Source: Chrysochromulina parva (Eukaryota; Haptophyta; Prymnesiales; Chrysochromulinaceae). From it: a stretch of 19,341 nt of DNA. Positions 1 to 8,300 of the stretch are shown piece after piece (the first letter of the stretch is position 1; the number at the start of each line of letters is the position of its first letter). A program made the translations under genes and the position numbers. The DNA is taken from the NCBI GenBank assembly GCA_002887195.1, contig PJAB01000895.1, positions 1-19,341 of the forward strand. Reading direction: 5' to 3'. The notes below the pieces were generated by a model that saw only the letters and a list, made by a program, of their open reading frames with translations, was not told the DNA's origin and searched no databases.

Positions 1-819
1 GAGCGCATCGGACGGCTGCAGCGGCAGCGGGGGCGACAACTGCGACAGCGCGGGCGGCGGCGACGGCGATAGCGATGGTGGTGGCGGCGGGGGAGATGGC
101 GTGGGCGGTGGTGGCCAATCCGGCGGGCTCGGCGCAATGAAGCGCGCCCCGCAGTCCGTGCAGTCCGTTCCCAATGAGCAGTACCCTTGCAGTAGGCCAA
201 AGCTGTGGCTGTTGTCATTTGGGCCGCCGTCCTGGCAGATGTCGTTGATGGCACCGCAGCTGTCACTGCATACGGCCCAAAACCGTGGCGGAGATGGCGG
301 AGATGGAGGGGAGGAAACGGCTTGGGTGGGTGGCCACTCAGGAGATGGCGGCTGGAGCGGAGGTGGACATGGCGAGGGCGGTGGCGGGACGCGCGGCGGT
401 GGCGCCGGCGGCGGTCGTGGTGGCAAAAATGGATGCGGTGACGGCGGCGCTGGTGGCGGCCTGGGCATCGGCGGCAAGGGAGGCGTAAGGCAATCGTTGA
501 GCTCACAAGTACCCTCTCTCTCCGTGGAGAAGTGAAACGAATGGCACCAAGTGCTCTGCGGCGACTGCTCATGGCAGAAGGACGAGCAGTCGGCTTCTTT
601 CGCAAATCGCGTCTCGTACCAGCTGTTCATGTTATGATGTGTCTCACGGACACCGCAGGGAGGTGGAGAATGTGGAGGAGATGAAGGAGCTGGAGGGAGC
701 CGAGGAGCTGGAGGTGGAGAATGTGGAGGAGGTGAAGGTCGCGGCGCTGGCAAAAAGTGCCAGCCAGCAGCCAGATGTTCAAGATCCCACGAGAGTCGAT
801 GAGATGGGTGCCTGAGCAT
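1..819 (-). CDS. Partial Pro-rich, Cys-rich extracellular/surface-type protein (3' end beyond window)
   Basis: This is an open minus-strand frame from a stop at 978-976 to the left window edge. The first in-frame ATG is at 819, giving 273 codons with no stop. The residue order is an SPP-rich stretch (about 35-54) and a Cys block at 55-110 (WYETRF, ADCSSFC, WCHSF, TCELNDC) that resembles a PAN/apple fold. A long proline linker follows, then a module at 184-223 with CSDSC, NDICQDGG, GYCSLGTDC and DCGAR. A second SPPPP linker runs to the edge. The CxxxC...DICxDGG...DCxDCG pattern is known to me from secreted or surface algal proteins. The protein is therefore probably extracellular, perhaps in the cell covering; this is inference. 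No convincing signal peptide follows the ATG at 819, so an upstream exon may be missing and the start is uncertain. The gene is divergent from the Mpv17-like gene. Confidence 0.68.
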   Translation of the reverse strand, partial: MLRHPSHRLSWDLEHLAAGWHFLPAPRPSPPPHSPPPAPRLPPAPSSPPHSPPPCGVRETHHNMNSWYETRFAKEADCSSFCHEQSPQSTWCHSFHFSTEREGTCELNDCLTPPLPPMPRPPPAPPSPHPFLPPRPPPAPPPRVPPPPSPCPPPLQPPSPEWPPTQAVSSPPSPPSPPRFWAVCSDSCGAINDICQDGGPNDNSHSFGLLQGYCSLGTDCTDCGARFIAPSPPDWPPPPTPSPPPPPPSLSPSPPPALSQLSPPLPLQPSDAL

Positions 820-1044
820 CAAGGCCTCAGCCGCACATCTTTGTCTCAAGCAACTGTCAAGCAACGAGTGAGGAGCATAACGAGATGTATATGCATGCAA
901 TGCGTGGGCGAAACACCGTTTATCTCCAATTAAATTCACAGCCGGCGGCCTGTCTGCATTTCCACCTGCGAGATTTTACGGATTGGAAAACTTGTCCAAA
1001 TTTGTCGCGAGCATCCGCAGAATCTCCCTTACGAATATCTGCGA

Positions 1045-1710
1045 ATGCTCACGGCTTTCTCGGCGTACGAAGGCCTCTTGGCACGCCGCCCGATAGCGCT
1101 CAAATCGATCGTGAGTGGCACGAGCGCTTGCCTTGGCGATCTTGCAGCTCAGTACAGCGAGTACCTGTGTGGCCAGTACGGCGCTGCTACCTCTTCATCC
1201 AACAGCAGCCCCGCCCAGTTCGCTGTGGACCGACGACGCAATGCTGCGATCACATCACTAGCAGCATTCTGGAATGGACCGCTGTTGCACACCCATTTCA
1301 ACAACCTGGAGCGTTGGTTTCCACAGAGAAACGGCCTCCGCAGCGTCGTCAGCAAAACAATGATCGACCTGCTGGTCATGAGTCCCTTCGTGTACTTGCC
1401 GCTCTTCTATACGTGGACTGGCTTTGCGTACTCGCGCAATGCGGACGAAATCGTCAGCAAGGCCAGCAGGGAGTATTGGACCTCTTTGAAGGCCTCCTGG
1501 GTCATCTTCACCCCCTTCAATTTCGCCAACTTTTACATCGTGCCAGTGCGGCATCAGGTGACAACAAATGTCGCGGTGTCCTTTGTCTGGAACCTGACGC
1601 TGAGCTGTTTGGCAGCCCCGCGCGCATCGGACATGAAGCTCGGGGACGGCTCTGGGGTTTCTCGCTCGACGCACTCCTCCTTGTTGATAGCGAGCGCGCG
1701 AGAGAGCTGA
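1045..1710 (+). CDS. Mpv17/PMP22-family membrane protein
   Basis: The predicted protein has 221 residues, against about 175-200 for Mpv17, PXMP2 and Sym1. Family landmarks appear in order. YEGLLARRP and GDLAAQ lie at 8-36. An R-x(n)-GP-x2-H-x(n)-L segment (63-93) covers the second membrane helix, and SKTMIDLLVMSPF lies at 103-115. The C-terminal signature of a W, a P, NFxxVPxR and a W-x3-LS spans 151-188. Relatives are small four-helix proteins of the mitochondrial inner membrane or peroxisome that influence metabolite permeability and mtDNA maintenance; location here is unknown. The last about 28 residues, after APRASD, extend past the usual end and look unconserved. The frame is open upstream to about 935 without another ATG, and CCGCAG at 1015-1020 could be a splice acceptor, so a first exon may be missing. 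The gene converges on the acyltransferase gene. Confidence 0.85.
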   Translation: MLTAFSAYEGLLARRPIALKSIVSGTSACLGDLAAQYSEYLCGQYGAATSSSNSSPAQFAVDRRRNAAITSLAAFWNGPLLHTHFNNLERWFPQRNGLRSVVSKTMIDLLVMSPFVYLPLFYTWTGFAYSRNADEIVSKASREYWTSLKASWVIFTPFNFANFYIVPVRHQVTTNVAVSFVWNLTLSCLAAPRASDMKLGDGSGVSRSTHSSLLIASARES

Positions 1711-2018
1711 AGTGAGAGAGAGAGAGCGGGCAGACTACTTCTGGCAGCGGAAGGGGAGGCGGGAGGGACCGGACGAGCCCGCCGTGTGCCGTGCGGACTG
1801 CGGTCCAGGTCGATTGTTAGTCGGTTACACATAACAACGACACCAGAGTCACTTGTCACAACATCCAGAGCGTGTCAAGTGCGGTTGTCCGTGATCTAAG
1901 AAAGGCGCTGACCAGCAACCGAACATGCACGACCGAACCGAACCTACAGCTGCTGGTTACCATGCAGGTGGATGTGTACACAAAGCGTGAAAGCCGGACC
2001 GTCGGTGCGAGTGGAGGT
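1711..2018. other. Convergent intergenic region
   Basis: These 308 nt separate the stop codons of the Mpv17-like gene and the acyltransferase gene. A GA dinucleotide run (about 1712-1727) lies just after the first stop. ORFs here are frame shadows without recognisable protein features. The region presumably holds both 3' UTRs and polyadenylation sites. No RNA gene or mobile element was seen. Confidence 0.6.
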
Positions 2019-3872
2019 TCAGATTGCGGTATTTGCGCGATCGCGCCTCCGCACGGACTCAATGATGCTGTAGCCACACGCATCGTTGCGAGCATGGCTA
2101 CGGGTGCCCTCGCCGCCCTGAGCAGGGTCGGTGGGCACCGAGGAGCGAACGAGTCGCACTCGGTTCGGGGAGGCCTCGGTACCCGACAGCACGGTCGGCT
2201 CCAGTGTGCTCTGCTGGTACGCCATGGCACCCACCACGTCATGACTCCTCTGCGAGCCCAAGGAGCGTGGAGGCGTCCCTGTAGGCCGGAGGTTCGAGGT
2301 AGCCTGCGTGAGGCACTGTGTGTCGGGCTCGAGGGCGGCGAAGGGGGGAGAGACGGGGCCCTCGTTGACGCCCAGGACGGCACGTTGGCTCGTGCACTTG
2401 ACGAGGCAGCGTGCGACCGGCTTCTCGACGATCTCGGTCATCATCCAGCCCAGAAGAAGCGAGAGGAGCATCCCGATGAGGGCGAGCCAGACGGGGCACT
2501 TGCCGTGGTACGCGAGCGGCACATCCCCCCACCCAAGCGAGAAGAAGAGCTCCTGCAGCGCCTGCAGCACGAGGGTGTGCACCATGTAGAAACTCATCGA
2601 GATCTCTCCGAGGAATTGCAGAGGTTTCGAGTGGAACAGGGAGATCGTGAGCTGGTGCAGGCGCACGTCGCAGCGCCTCGAGGTGGGCTTTTGGCTCGCA
2701 TCTGACGGCGCGCCTTCGCCAGCGCCCGGCATGTCGAGCGCAAGCACCACGATCAGATTGCAAAAGACCAGTGGCATTGTAAGCTCGAGAAAGACGCGCG
2801 GCCACGTCTGAACGTCATAGTACGAGATGAAACCGCCCAGCTCTGTAGAACCAAACAGGCCCGCGCCGACGCACTCGTAGATCGCAATGGACGCGAGCAC
2901 AAGGGCGAGCCAGATGGCGACCAGCACGCCCGCGTTGCGTCGCCAGCCGCCTCGTGTCGAGAGCTCCGGTCCGGGGATTGCCCCACCAAGGGTGGCACGA
3001 TGGGCAATGTCGAGGCGCTGGAAGGCGGCGCAGCAGCCCATGACGAACACGGGAAGCCTGATCGGTGGCAGGGTGCGCGCGGCCCAGTAGCTCGTCTGAT
3101 CCCACGCGTCGGTCAGATTGGCCTGATGGATCGCTATCGAAGTGATCGGGTCGAGCAGCTGCTTGCGCCCAAATGGCAGCGGCGAAGCATAGATGATAAG
3201 AAAGAGGCCCACCTGCAACAAGAACATGAACCACATGAAACCATGGAGCCGTTTGGTGGGCAGGCGCTGCAGCCGCGGCACGATCGCCGGGAAGCACAGG
3301 TAGAAGAAGAACATCGTCGAGATCGTCCACGTGACAAAGTTGAATGGCCGGAAGTAGGTGAACGGCCAGCTGGTCCAGCTGGTCAGCAGGGTTAGGGTGA
3401 GGACGGCCTGCACGACGACATTGGGCGTCGGGTAGTCGACGCCCGAGCACGGCACGGCACCATGGAAGCCGCACCGCACCATCATGAGAAAGTAGGCCGC
3501 CGCATTGGTAAGGTAGTACACTGGGAGAAGGCGCATGAGACGCTTGCGCACGTAGTCCTTGGTCAAGAATGGAATGCCCTCGCTCGGCTCGGGCTCGTTG
3601 CACCCGCAGCAGCAGTCGCATGGCATGCAGCACGCGAGGTCGCAGGCACCACACGTCGTTCGCCTGATGAGCGATTGGCCATAGCCGAAGACCATCACGA
3701 AGCCCGAGACGGTGTAGAATGCAGGGATTGATGCGCCTCCCATGAGGTCGAGGCCATGCGCGAATGTGTCGGTGCCGGTGCAGTTGGCGACGTAGTGGCC
3801 GAGGGCGATGTGCCACGCCGCTAAACCACGCAGCCCATCGAGCGCGGACGTGTCGAGGCGGACACGCCGCAT
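2019..3872 (-). CDS. Acyltransferase 3 family (OafA/YrhL-like) integral membrane acyltransferase
   Basis: This 617-residue frame starts at an ATG, close to the family's first motif LDGLRGLAAWHIALGH (11-26). It includes the R-x10-H pair (R15, H26) considered catalytic in acyltransferase-3 proteins. About ten hydrophobic segments follow, including FVTWTISTMFFFYLCFPA near 179-196 and a C-terminal group with SMSFYMVHTLVLQAL and LLSLLLGWMMTEIVEKPVAR. The family transfers acetyl or other acyl groups across membranes to sugars, lipids or other acceptors; the substrate cannot be read here. Two oddities are visible. A nine-Cys loop lies at residues 74-91, between the first membrane helices. A roughly 110-residue polar tail follows the last helix and ends in basic SVRRRDRANTAI. 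The gene lies downstream of, and on the same strand as, the TauE/SafE gene. Confidence 0.88.
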   Translation of the reverse strand: MRRVRLDTSALDGLRGLAAWHIALGHYVANCTGTDTFAHGLDLMGGASIPAFYTVSGFVMVFGYGQSLIRRTTCGACDLACCMPCDCCCGCNEPEPSEGIPFLTKDYVRKRLMRLLPVYYLTNAAAYFLMMVRCGFHGAVPCSGVDYPTPNVVVQAVLTLTLLTSWTSWPFTYFRPFNFVTWTISTMFFFYLCFPAIVPRLQRLPTKRLHGFMWFMFLLQVGLFLIIYASPLPFGRKQLLDPITSIAIHQANLTDAWDQTSYWAARTLPPIRLPVFVMGCCAAFQRLDIAHRATLGGAIPGPELSTRGGWRRNAGVLVAIWLALVLASIAIYECVGAGLFGSTELGGFISYYDVQTWPRVFLELTMPLVFCNLIVVLALDMPGAGEGAPSDASQKPTSRRCDVRLHQLTISLFHSKPLQFLGEISMSFYMVHTLVLQALQELFFSLGWGDVPLAYHGKCPVWLALIGMLLSLLLGWMMTEIVEKPVARCLVKCTSQRAVLGVNEGPVSPPFAALEPDTQCLTQATSNLRPTGTPPRSLGSQRSHDVVGAMAYQQSTLEPTVLSGTEASPNRVRLVRSSVPTDPAQGGEGTRSHARNDACGYSIIESVRRRDRANTAI

Positions 3873-4004
3873 GCGTCCGTCGATCGTGATGAAAGCGTGC
3901 CTGTGAAAGCGGGTCTCGATGATAAATGTGTGAGTAATTAGCCCGGAGCCGTCCTTTTCGGCGAGCCGATTGGGTCAGTTTGAGGCGATGACACACGGAC
4001 TGTG

Positions 4005-4064
4005 GTCACCGGGTAATCGACTTGTTAGTCACCGGGTACAAGTACGAGCTACGACCCGGTGACT
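4005..4064. repeat. GTCACCGGGTA motif: two direct copies and one inverted copy
   Basis: GTCACCGGGTA occurs at 4005-4015 and again at 4028-4038. The second copy, as AGTCACCGGGT at 4027-4037, pairs with ACCCGGTGACT at 4054-4064. This gives a perfect 11-bp inverted repeat with a 16-nt loop. Three copies within 60 nt upstream of the acyltransferase suggest a protein-binding site or an RNA hairpin. The function is unknown. Confidence 0.7.
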
Positions 4065-4161
4065 GTGTCGTGTGTCGCGCTGGGCCGCCGTCTCGTGAAT
4101 TCCGTCATGTGAGCGCAAGAGTCTATATAGTGTTTATATAGGGTTTTTTTCTTTACACAGT

Positions 4162-4186
4162 AGTTGGGGTAAACAGTTGGGGTAAA
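4162..4186. repeat. Tandem AGTTGGGGTAAA direct repeat
   Basis: Two identical 12-nt copies (4162-4173 and 4175-4186) are separated by one base. They lie just beyond the TauE/SafE stop codon, inside its probable 3' UTR. Confidence 0.8.
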
Positions 4187-4204
4187 GAGCATACGCGCAA
4201 TCGC

Positions 4205-5134
4205 CTATTTACCCCGTAGCGCCCACAGCTTCAGAGCGCCCTGAGAGAAGAGGACGATCGCAAAGACCCACTGCAGCGGCTCCTCGGGCACGCGCACCGC
4301 CACCTGGCCGCTGGCAAATGAGCCGAGGGCCGATCCGATGACGAGTGGCACGACGGCCGAGGCGACCACATTGCCCATGCCGTGGTGCGTGTACACGGAC
4401 ACGAGCGCGGGCGGCACCATGCTGGCGAGTGTCGTGCCAAGCACCATCGCGTAGGGCATATCGGTGAGGACACAGAGCGCGGGCGTGATGATGACGCCGC
4501 CGCCGATGCCAAACATGCCTGAGGCGAAGCCCGCCACGCAGCCTGTCGCCGCAAGCTTGAGCAGCTGGCTTGTGCGAGCTCCGGCGGACTCGAACGTCGT
4601 AGCGTCGGCGAAGGAGGCGAAGCGTCGTAGCGGCGGAGACGAAGAGGATGGATCGGAGGCCGCCACCTCCGCGTCAGCGGCCTTCTTGTTGCCAACGATC
4701 AATCCCTTGAGCGGCACCAACGGCCCGACGACGATTTGGAACACAGCAAATGCGCGCGCCATTTGCACCGCGTTGAACCACCCGGTCATCTTCGCGCCCG
4801 CGCGCGCGGTGAGCAGCGCGGTGCACGCTAGGCTGCCCGCGGCGATGAGATCAACCGCGCCCGCACTCCCAAAGGAGAGCATTCCCGATGTCCCTACGCT
4901 CGCCACGGCAGCTGATGAAGTACCCACCGCCTGATGCTGCGTCATTCGGGCCCAGCTCGACATCATCGGGACCATGATCGCGCCACCGCCGAGGCCAACG
5001 AGCCCGCCGAAGCCGCCGCCTACCAGACCGGCTGCGGCAACGACTCTCAAGTCTGGCTGCGATGGTAGAGATGTGGACATGCTACGCCTGAACAGCGGAG
5101 AGAGACGCTGCAGTCCCGTCGAGAGCATGAACAT
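4205..5134 (-). CDS. TauE/SafE-family membrane transporter (probable sulfite/organosulfonate or related anion exporter)
   Basis: The predicted protein has 309 residues. It contains the family's two inverted-repeat halves, each with a glycine signature before a proline: GLVGLGGGAIMVP (44-56) and GMFGIGGGVIITP (206-218). Each is followed by a matching segment, HQAVGTSSAAV (67-77) and MVLGTTLASM (230-239). About eight hydrophobic helices are present. A polar Ser/Pro loop (about 148-190) joins the halves. Characterised members export sulfite, sulfoacetate or related C2/C3 acids; the substrate here is not determinable. The N-terminus, with Arg at 10, 16 and 17 and many Ser but no acidic residue before Asp28, looks like an organelle presequence, possibly mitochondrial (inference). 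The second Met at residue 3 is an equally plausible start. The gene is divergent from the SHPRH-like gene, with 231 nt between the two ATGs. Confidence 0.87.
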   Translation of the reverse strand: MFMLSTGLQRLSPLFRRSMSTSLPSQPDLRVVAAAGLVGGGFGGLVGLGGGAIMVPMMSSWARMTQHQAVGTSSAAVASVGTSGMLSFGSAGAVDLIAAGSLACTALLTARAGAKMTGWFNAVQMARAFAVFQIVVGPLVPLKGLIVGNKKAADAEVAASDPSSSSPPLRRFASFADATTFESAGARTSQLLKLAATGCVAGFASGMFGIGGGVIITPALCVLTDMPYAMVLGTTLASMVPPALVSVYTHHGMGNVVASAVVPLVIGSALGSFASGQVAVRVPEEPLQWVFAIVLFSQGALKLWALRGK

Positions 5135-5365
5135 TCGAGCGTTCGGTCAACCACGAGCGATCGCAAACCCCACCCAACAGCGTCTTCCTAGGGTGACTCC
5201 ACGTGTTGGTGGCCCTCGGGCGCGTCGACAATCCGCCCGGCCCCGAAGGATTTCATCACGGAGCGACCGAGCACGCAGAATTTTCTAAACTCGGCTGGTA
5301 GGAGAACACTCAGGAACGCATTTCACACCGAAAGAGCCCGAAAGGCCGTTTTGTGGAAGGTCCGA
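5135..5365. promoter_or_regulatory. Divergent intergenic region between the TauE/SafE and SHPRH-like genes
   Basis: These 231 nt must contain the 5' UTRs and probably the promoters of both divergent genes. No clear TATA box or repeated motif was found. The frame of the downstream gene stays open back to a TTG at 5351, but TTG is not expected to start translation in a eukaryotic nuclear gene. Confidence 0.45.
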
Positions 5366-8300
5366 ATGGCGAGCGCGAGCGAGGCGAGTCCGACTGCCGA
5401 GCCTTGCAAAGTCTTCACGACGGTTGCAAAGCTGCCTCCTTCCGCTGTCGAGGTGCTATCTACTGTTGGCATTATCACCGTCACCGTCACCGTCACTAGC
5501 GCTACGGTCACCTCCTCCGCGGGCGCTCGCAAGCGGAAGAAGGCTGCTTTCGCTGATCCCGAACCGCCGCCACTGCCAGTGCAGGTACACCTCGACCTCT
5601 CCAAGGCACTCGCTCAGTGTGCGTCGAGTGACGACACGCCACCACCACGCCGGCGTGTTGCTCGTGCGCTCCACGCTCTGCTGTGCGCTCTGTTCGGCGC
5701 CGGAGGTGCAGGCCAGGCGGAACTCGAGCCTGACGACGTGTACGACCGGCTGCGTGAGTTCGTCGACGCGCGAGCGGCGCGGCCATCGGCTCCGCTGCCA
5801 GAGCTTCCTTCGCTACGCCCAGTACTACGCGGATACCAGCGCGACGCACTCGGCTGGATGCTAGCTCGCGAGGGCCTCACCGCGGCCGCCGTGCCTCCGG
5901 GCAGCGAGGTGCTCTGGAGGTGCGTTCACAGCGACGACGGCACGCCGATCTACTGGAATACATCCAACGGCGCGATGAGCCTGACGCCGCCACCGGCGTC
6001 GCCCACCGTGTTGCCGATCAGCACGCGTGGCGGCATCCTGGCGGACGAGATGGGCCTGGGAAAGTCGGTCGAGGTGCTCTCGTTGCTGCTCGCCCACCCT
6101 CGGGCTGCTGACGCGGAGGCATCCTCTGAGCTCATGGGCCTCGAGGGAGCGCCGGCGGACGCGGACGACTCGCTGCCGTGCGTCTGCCAGGGGCAGCCGA
6201 CCGACTTCGATGGCAGCTGGGTCAGCTGCGACGTGTGCGGCCGGTGGGTGCATGCATGCTGCGCGGGCTTTGGCAGCGCCGCTGAGGCCGAGGCGGCGCG
6301 AGAGTACCGCTGCCTCGTGTGCGCGTGCCGCGAGGGTGAGCGCCAGCCGCGCGCGTGCGGCGCCACCCTGCTCGTATGCCCCACGGCCATCCTCGGCCAG
6401 TGGCACGATGAGGTGGCTAAGCATGTCCACGGCGGCTCCCTGCGCGTTGTCAAGTACTGTGGGCTGCGCGAGGCGCTGCATGAGGGATGGAAACGGCCTG
6501 GTCGGTTGGCGAGCCAGCACCCCGCCCACCTCGGCGCGTGTGACCTCGTGCTGACGACCTTCGAGACGCTCCGCGCCGAGCTCGACCACGCGCCCGATGA
6601 GTCCGCCCAAGAAGTCGCGGGCCGGCAGATGCGAGCGCGTCCCAATGGCGGCGGCGGCGACGACGACGTCCACGTCCTGTACCCTCGTGGCCGTGGCACA
6701 GCGAACGACGTGCGCCGCACCGTCTCGCCGTTGCTCAGTCTGACGTGGTGGCGACTGGTACTCGACGAAGCACAGATGGTCGAGAGCGGCACCGCCAAGG
6801 CTGCTGCCATGGCGCGCCGGCTGCACGCGATCAACCGATGGGCCGTGAGCGGGACGCCCATGGGAAGGGGTCGGCTCGGCGACCTGCAAGGGCTGATGGC
6901 TTTCCTGCGGCTGACACCCTGGAATGAGCGCGCGTGGTGGAGCCATGCGATCGAGCTGCCCCTGGGCGGCGGGAAGGGAGGCGGCACCGCTGCTGGCACC
7001 GCTGCCGGTGCGGGCGCGGCTACCTCCCGCGCAGCAGCAGCAGCAGCACCAGCACCAGCAGCAGCGCACGCGGCCGATGGCGGCGGCGGCCCAGAGGGGC
7101 GTCTCCCGCTGGGCACGAGCCCCGAAGAGGCGGAGGGTCGGCTGATGGCACTGCTTCACAGCGTCATGTGGCGCAATTCAAAAGAGGCTGTCGAAGCGCA
7201 GCTCGAAATCCCGCCCATACACGAGACGCTCCACACTCTGACCCTCTCATCCATCGAACGGCACTTTTATGGGAAGCAACACCGAGAGTGCCTCGCCTCG
7301 GCGCAGAAGGCGCTCGCACTGCGCGACACGCAGGCGAACCTCAAGGTAGGCACAGTGAAGGCGGGCCACGCGGCCGCTGCGGCCGAACGCGCCCTCGCTG
7401 CGCTCTCCCTCAATGGCGTCTTGCGCTTGCGCCAAGCGTGCTGCCACCCCCAGCTGGGCGCCTTCGGGATCAAAGGGCGGCGGGGGGGCAGCGGGCAGCA
7501 GCACCTTGGGCTCGCCAACCCGCTCTCGATGCGCGCCATCCTGGCCAAGCTCATCGAGGACGAGCGCTCCCAGTGCGAGGAGCAGCAGCGAAGGATCCTG
7601 TTCAACCTCTCGGCACTGGGCTCCATGCAAGCTATGAAGGGGCGGTACGCGCACGCGGCGGCGGCGTATGCAGAAGGTCTCACGCTCGCGTGTGCGCATC
7701 GCACGCCCACGCCACTCGAGCCGGACATTGAGGTGGAGCTTTTGGGACCGATCTCCCGGGGCTTCTCCGCGGGCGCCGTCTCGGGCGGCGGGCGGCAGGC
7801 GGTGGGAGCGTTGGCGGTGGCGGCGGAAGCGGAGGCGGCGGGAGCGGAGGCGGCGGGAGCGGTGGCGGCGGATGACACGTCAGAGGCAGGCACCCGCCGT
7901 GGCGAGGATCCGAGCGGCGTGAGCAAGAGGCGACTCGGGCCTATCCGCTGGCAGTTGCCGACTGACGCGTCGAGCGCTTCGGTAGCGACGAGCGAGGGCG
8001 AGGTGCAATCTGCCGATCATCTCGAGGGCGAGGTGCAATCTGCCGATCATCTCGAGGGCGAGGTGCAATCTGCCGACGATCTCTGGATGCGGATCGAACT
8101 CTCGCGCCCCCGACGGCTCTCTGAGCTGCGACTGCGCTGCCAAGGAGGGCCGCACGCCACCCCGGCACGCTGCACACTCGACGCCGCCAGCGGCACCGAG
8201 GCCGCGGGCGTCTTTGTCGAGGTGGCGACCTTCGACGTGGCGCCGCCGCCCGCCACGCCGCCGCTCGCCGCGCCCTCGCCGATGGACCTTTCTGTGGAGC

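Larger units (their letters stand above)
3873..4204. promoter_or_regulatory. Intergenic region, 3' of TauE/SafE and 5' of acyltransferase
   Basis: These 332 nt contain an AT-rich tract at about 4119-4155. On the minus strand, TATATAAA at 4140-4133 could be a TATA element for the acyltransferase, about 260 nt from its ATG; this is inference. The region also holds a direct repeat at 4162-4186 and an inverted repeat at 4027-4064, listed separately. No protein-coding signal was recognised. Confidence 0.35.

Noticed and set aside
101..535. Plus-strand Gly-rich ORFs
   Set aside because: They are reverse complements of the SPP-rich minus-strand gene, which has two meaningful Cys modules; the plus frames show no domain.
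1258..1674. Long minus-strand ORF opposite the Mpv17-like gene
   Set aside because: It is a GC-rich frame shadow; the plus strand carries the full Mpv17/PMP22 signature.
4027..4064. CRISPR array or transposon ends from the GTCACCGGGT repeats
   Set aside because: There are only three short copies, with no regular spacers, no transposase and no target duplication.
5351..5365. TTG as the start of the SHPRH-like gene
   Set aside because: A eukaryotic nuclear gene is expected to start at ATG; the first in-frame ATG is at 5366.
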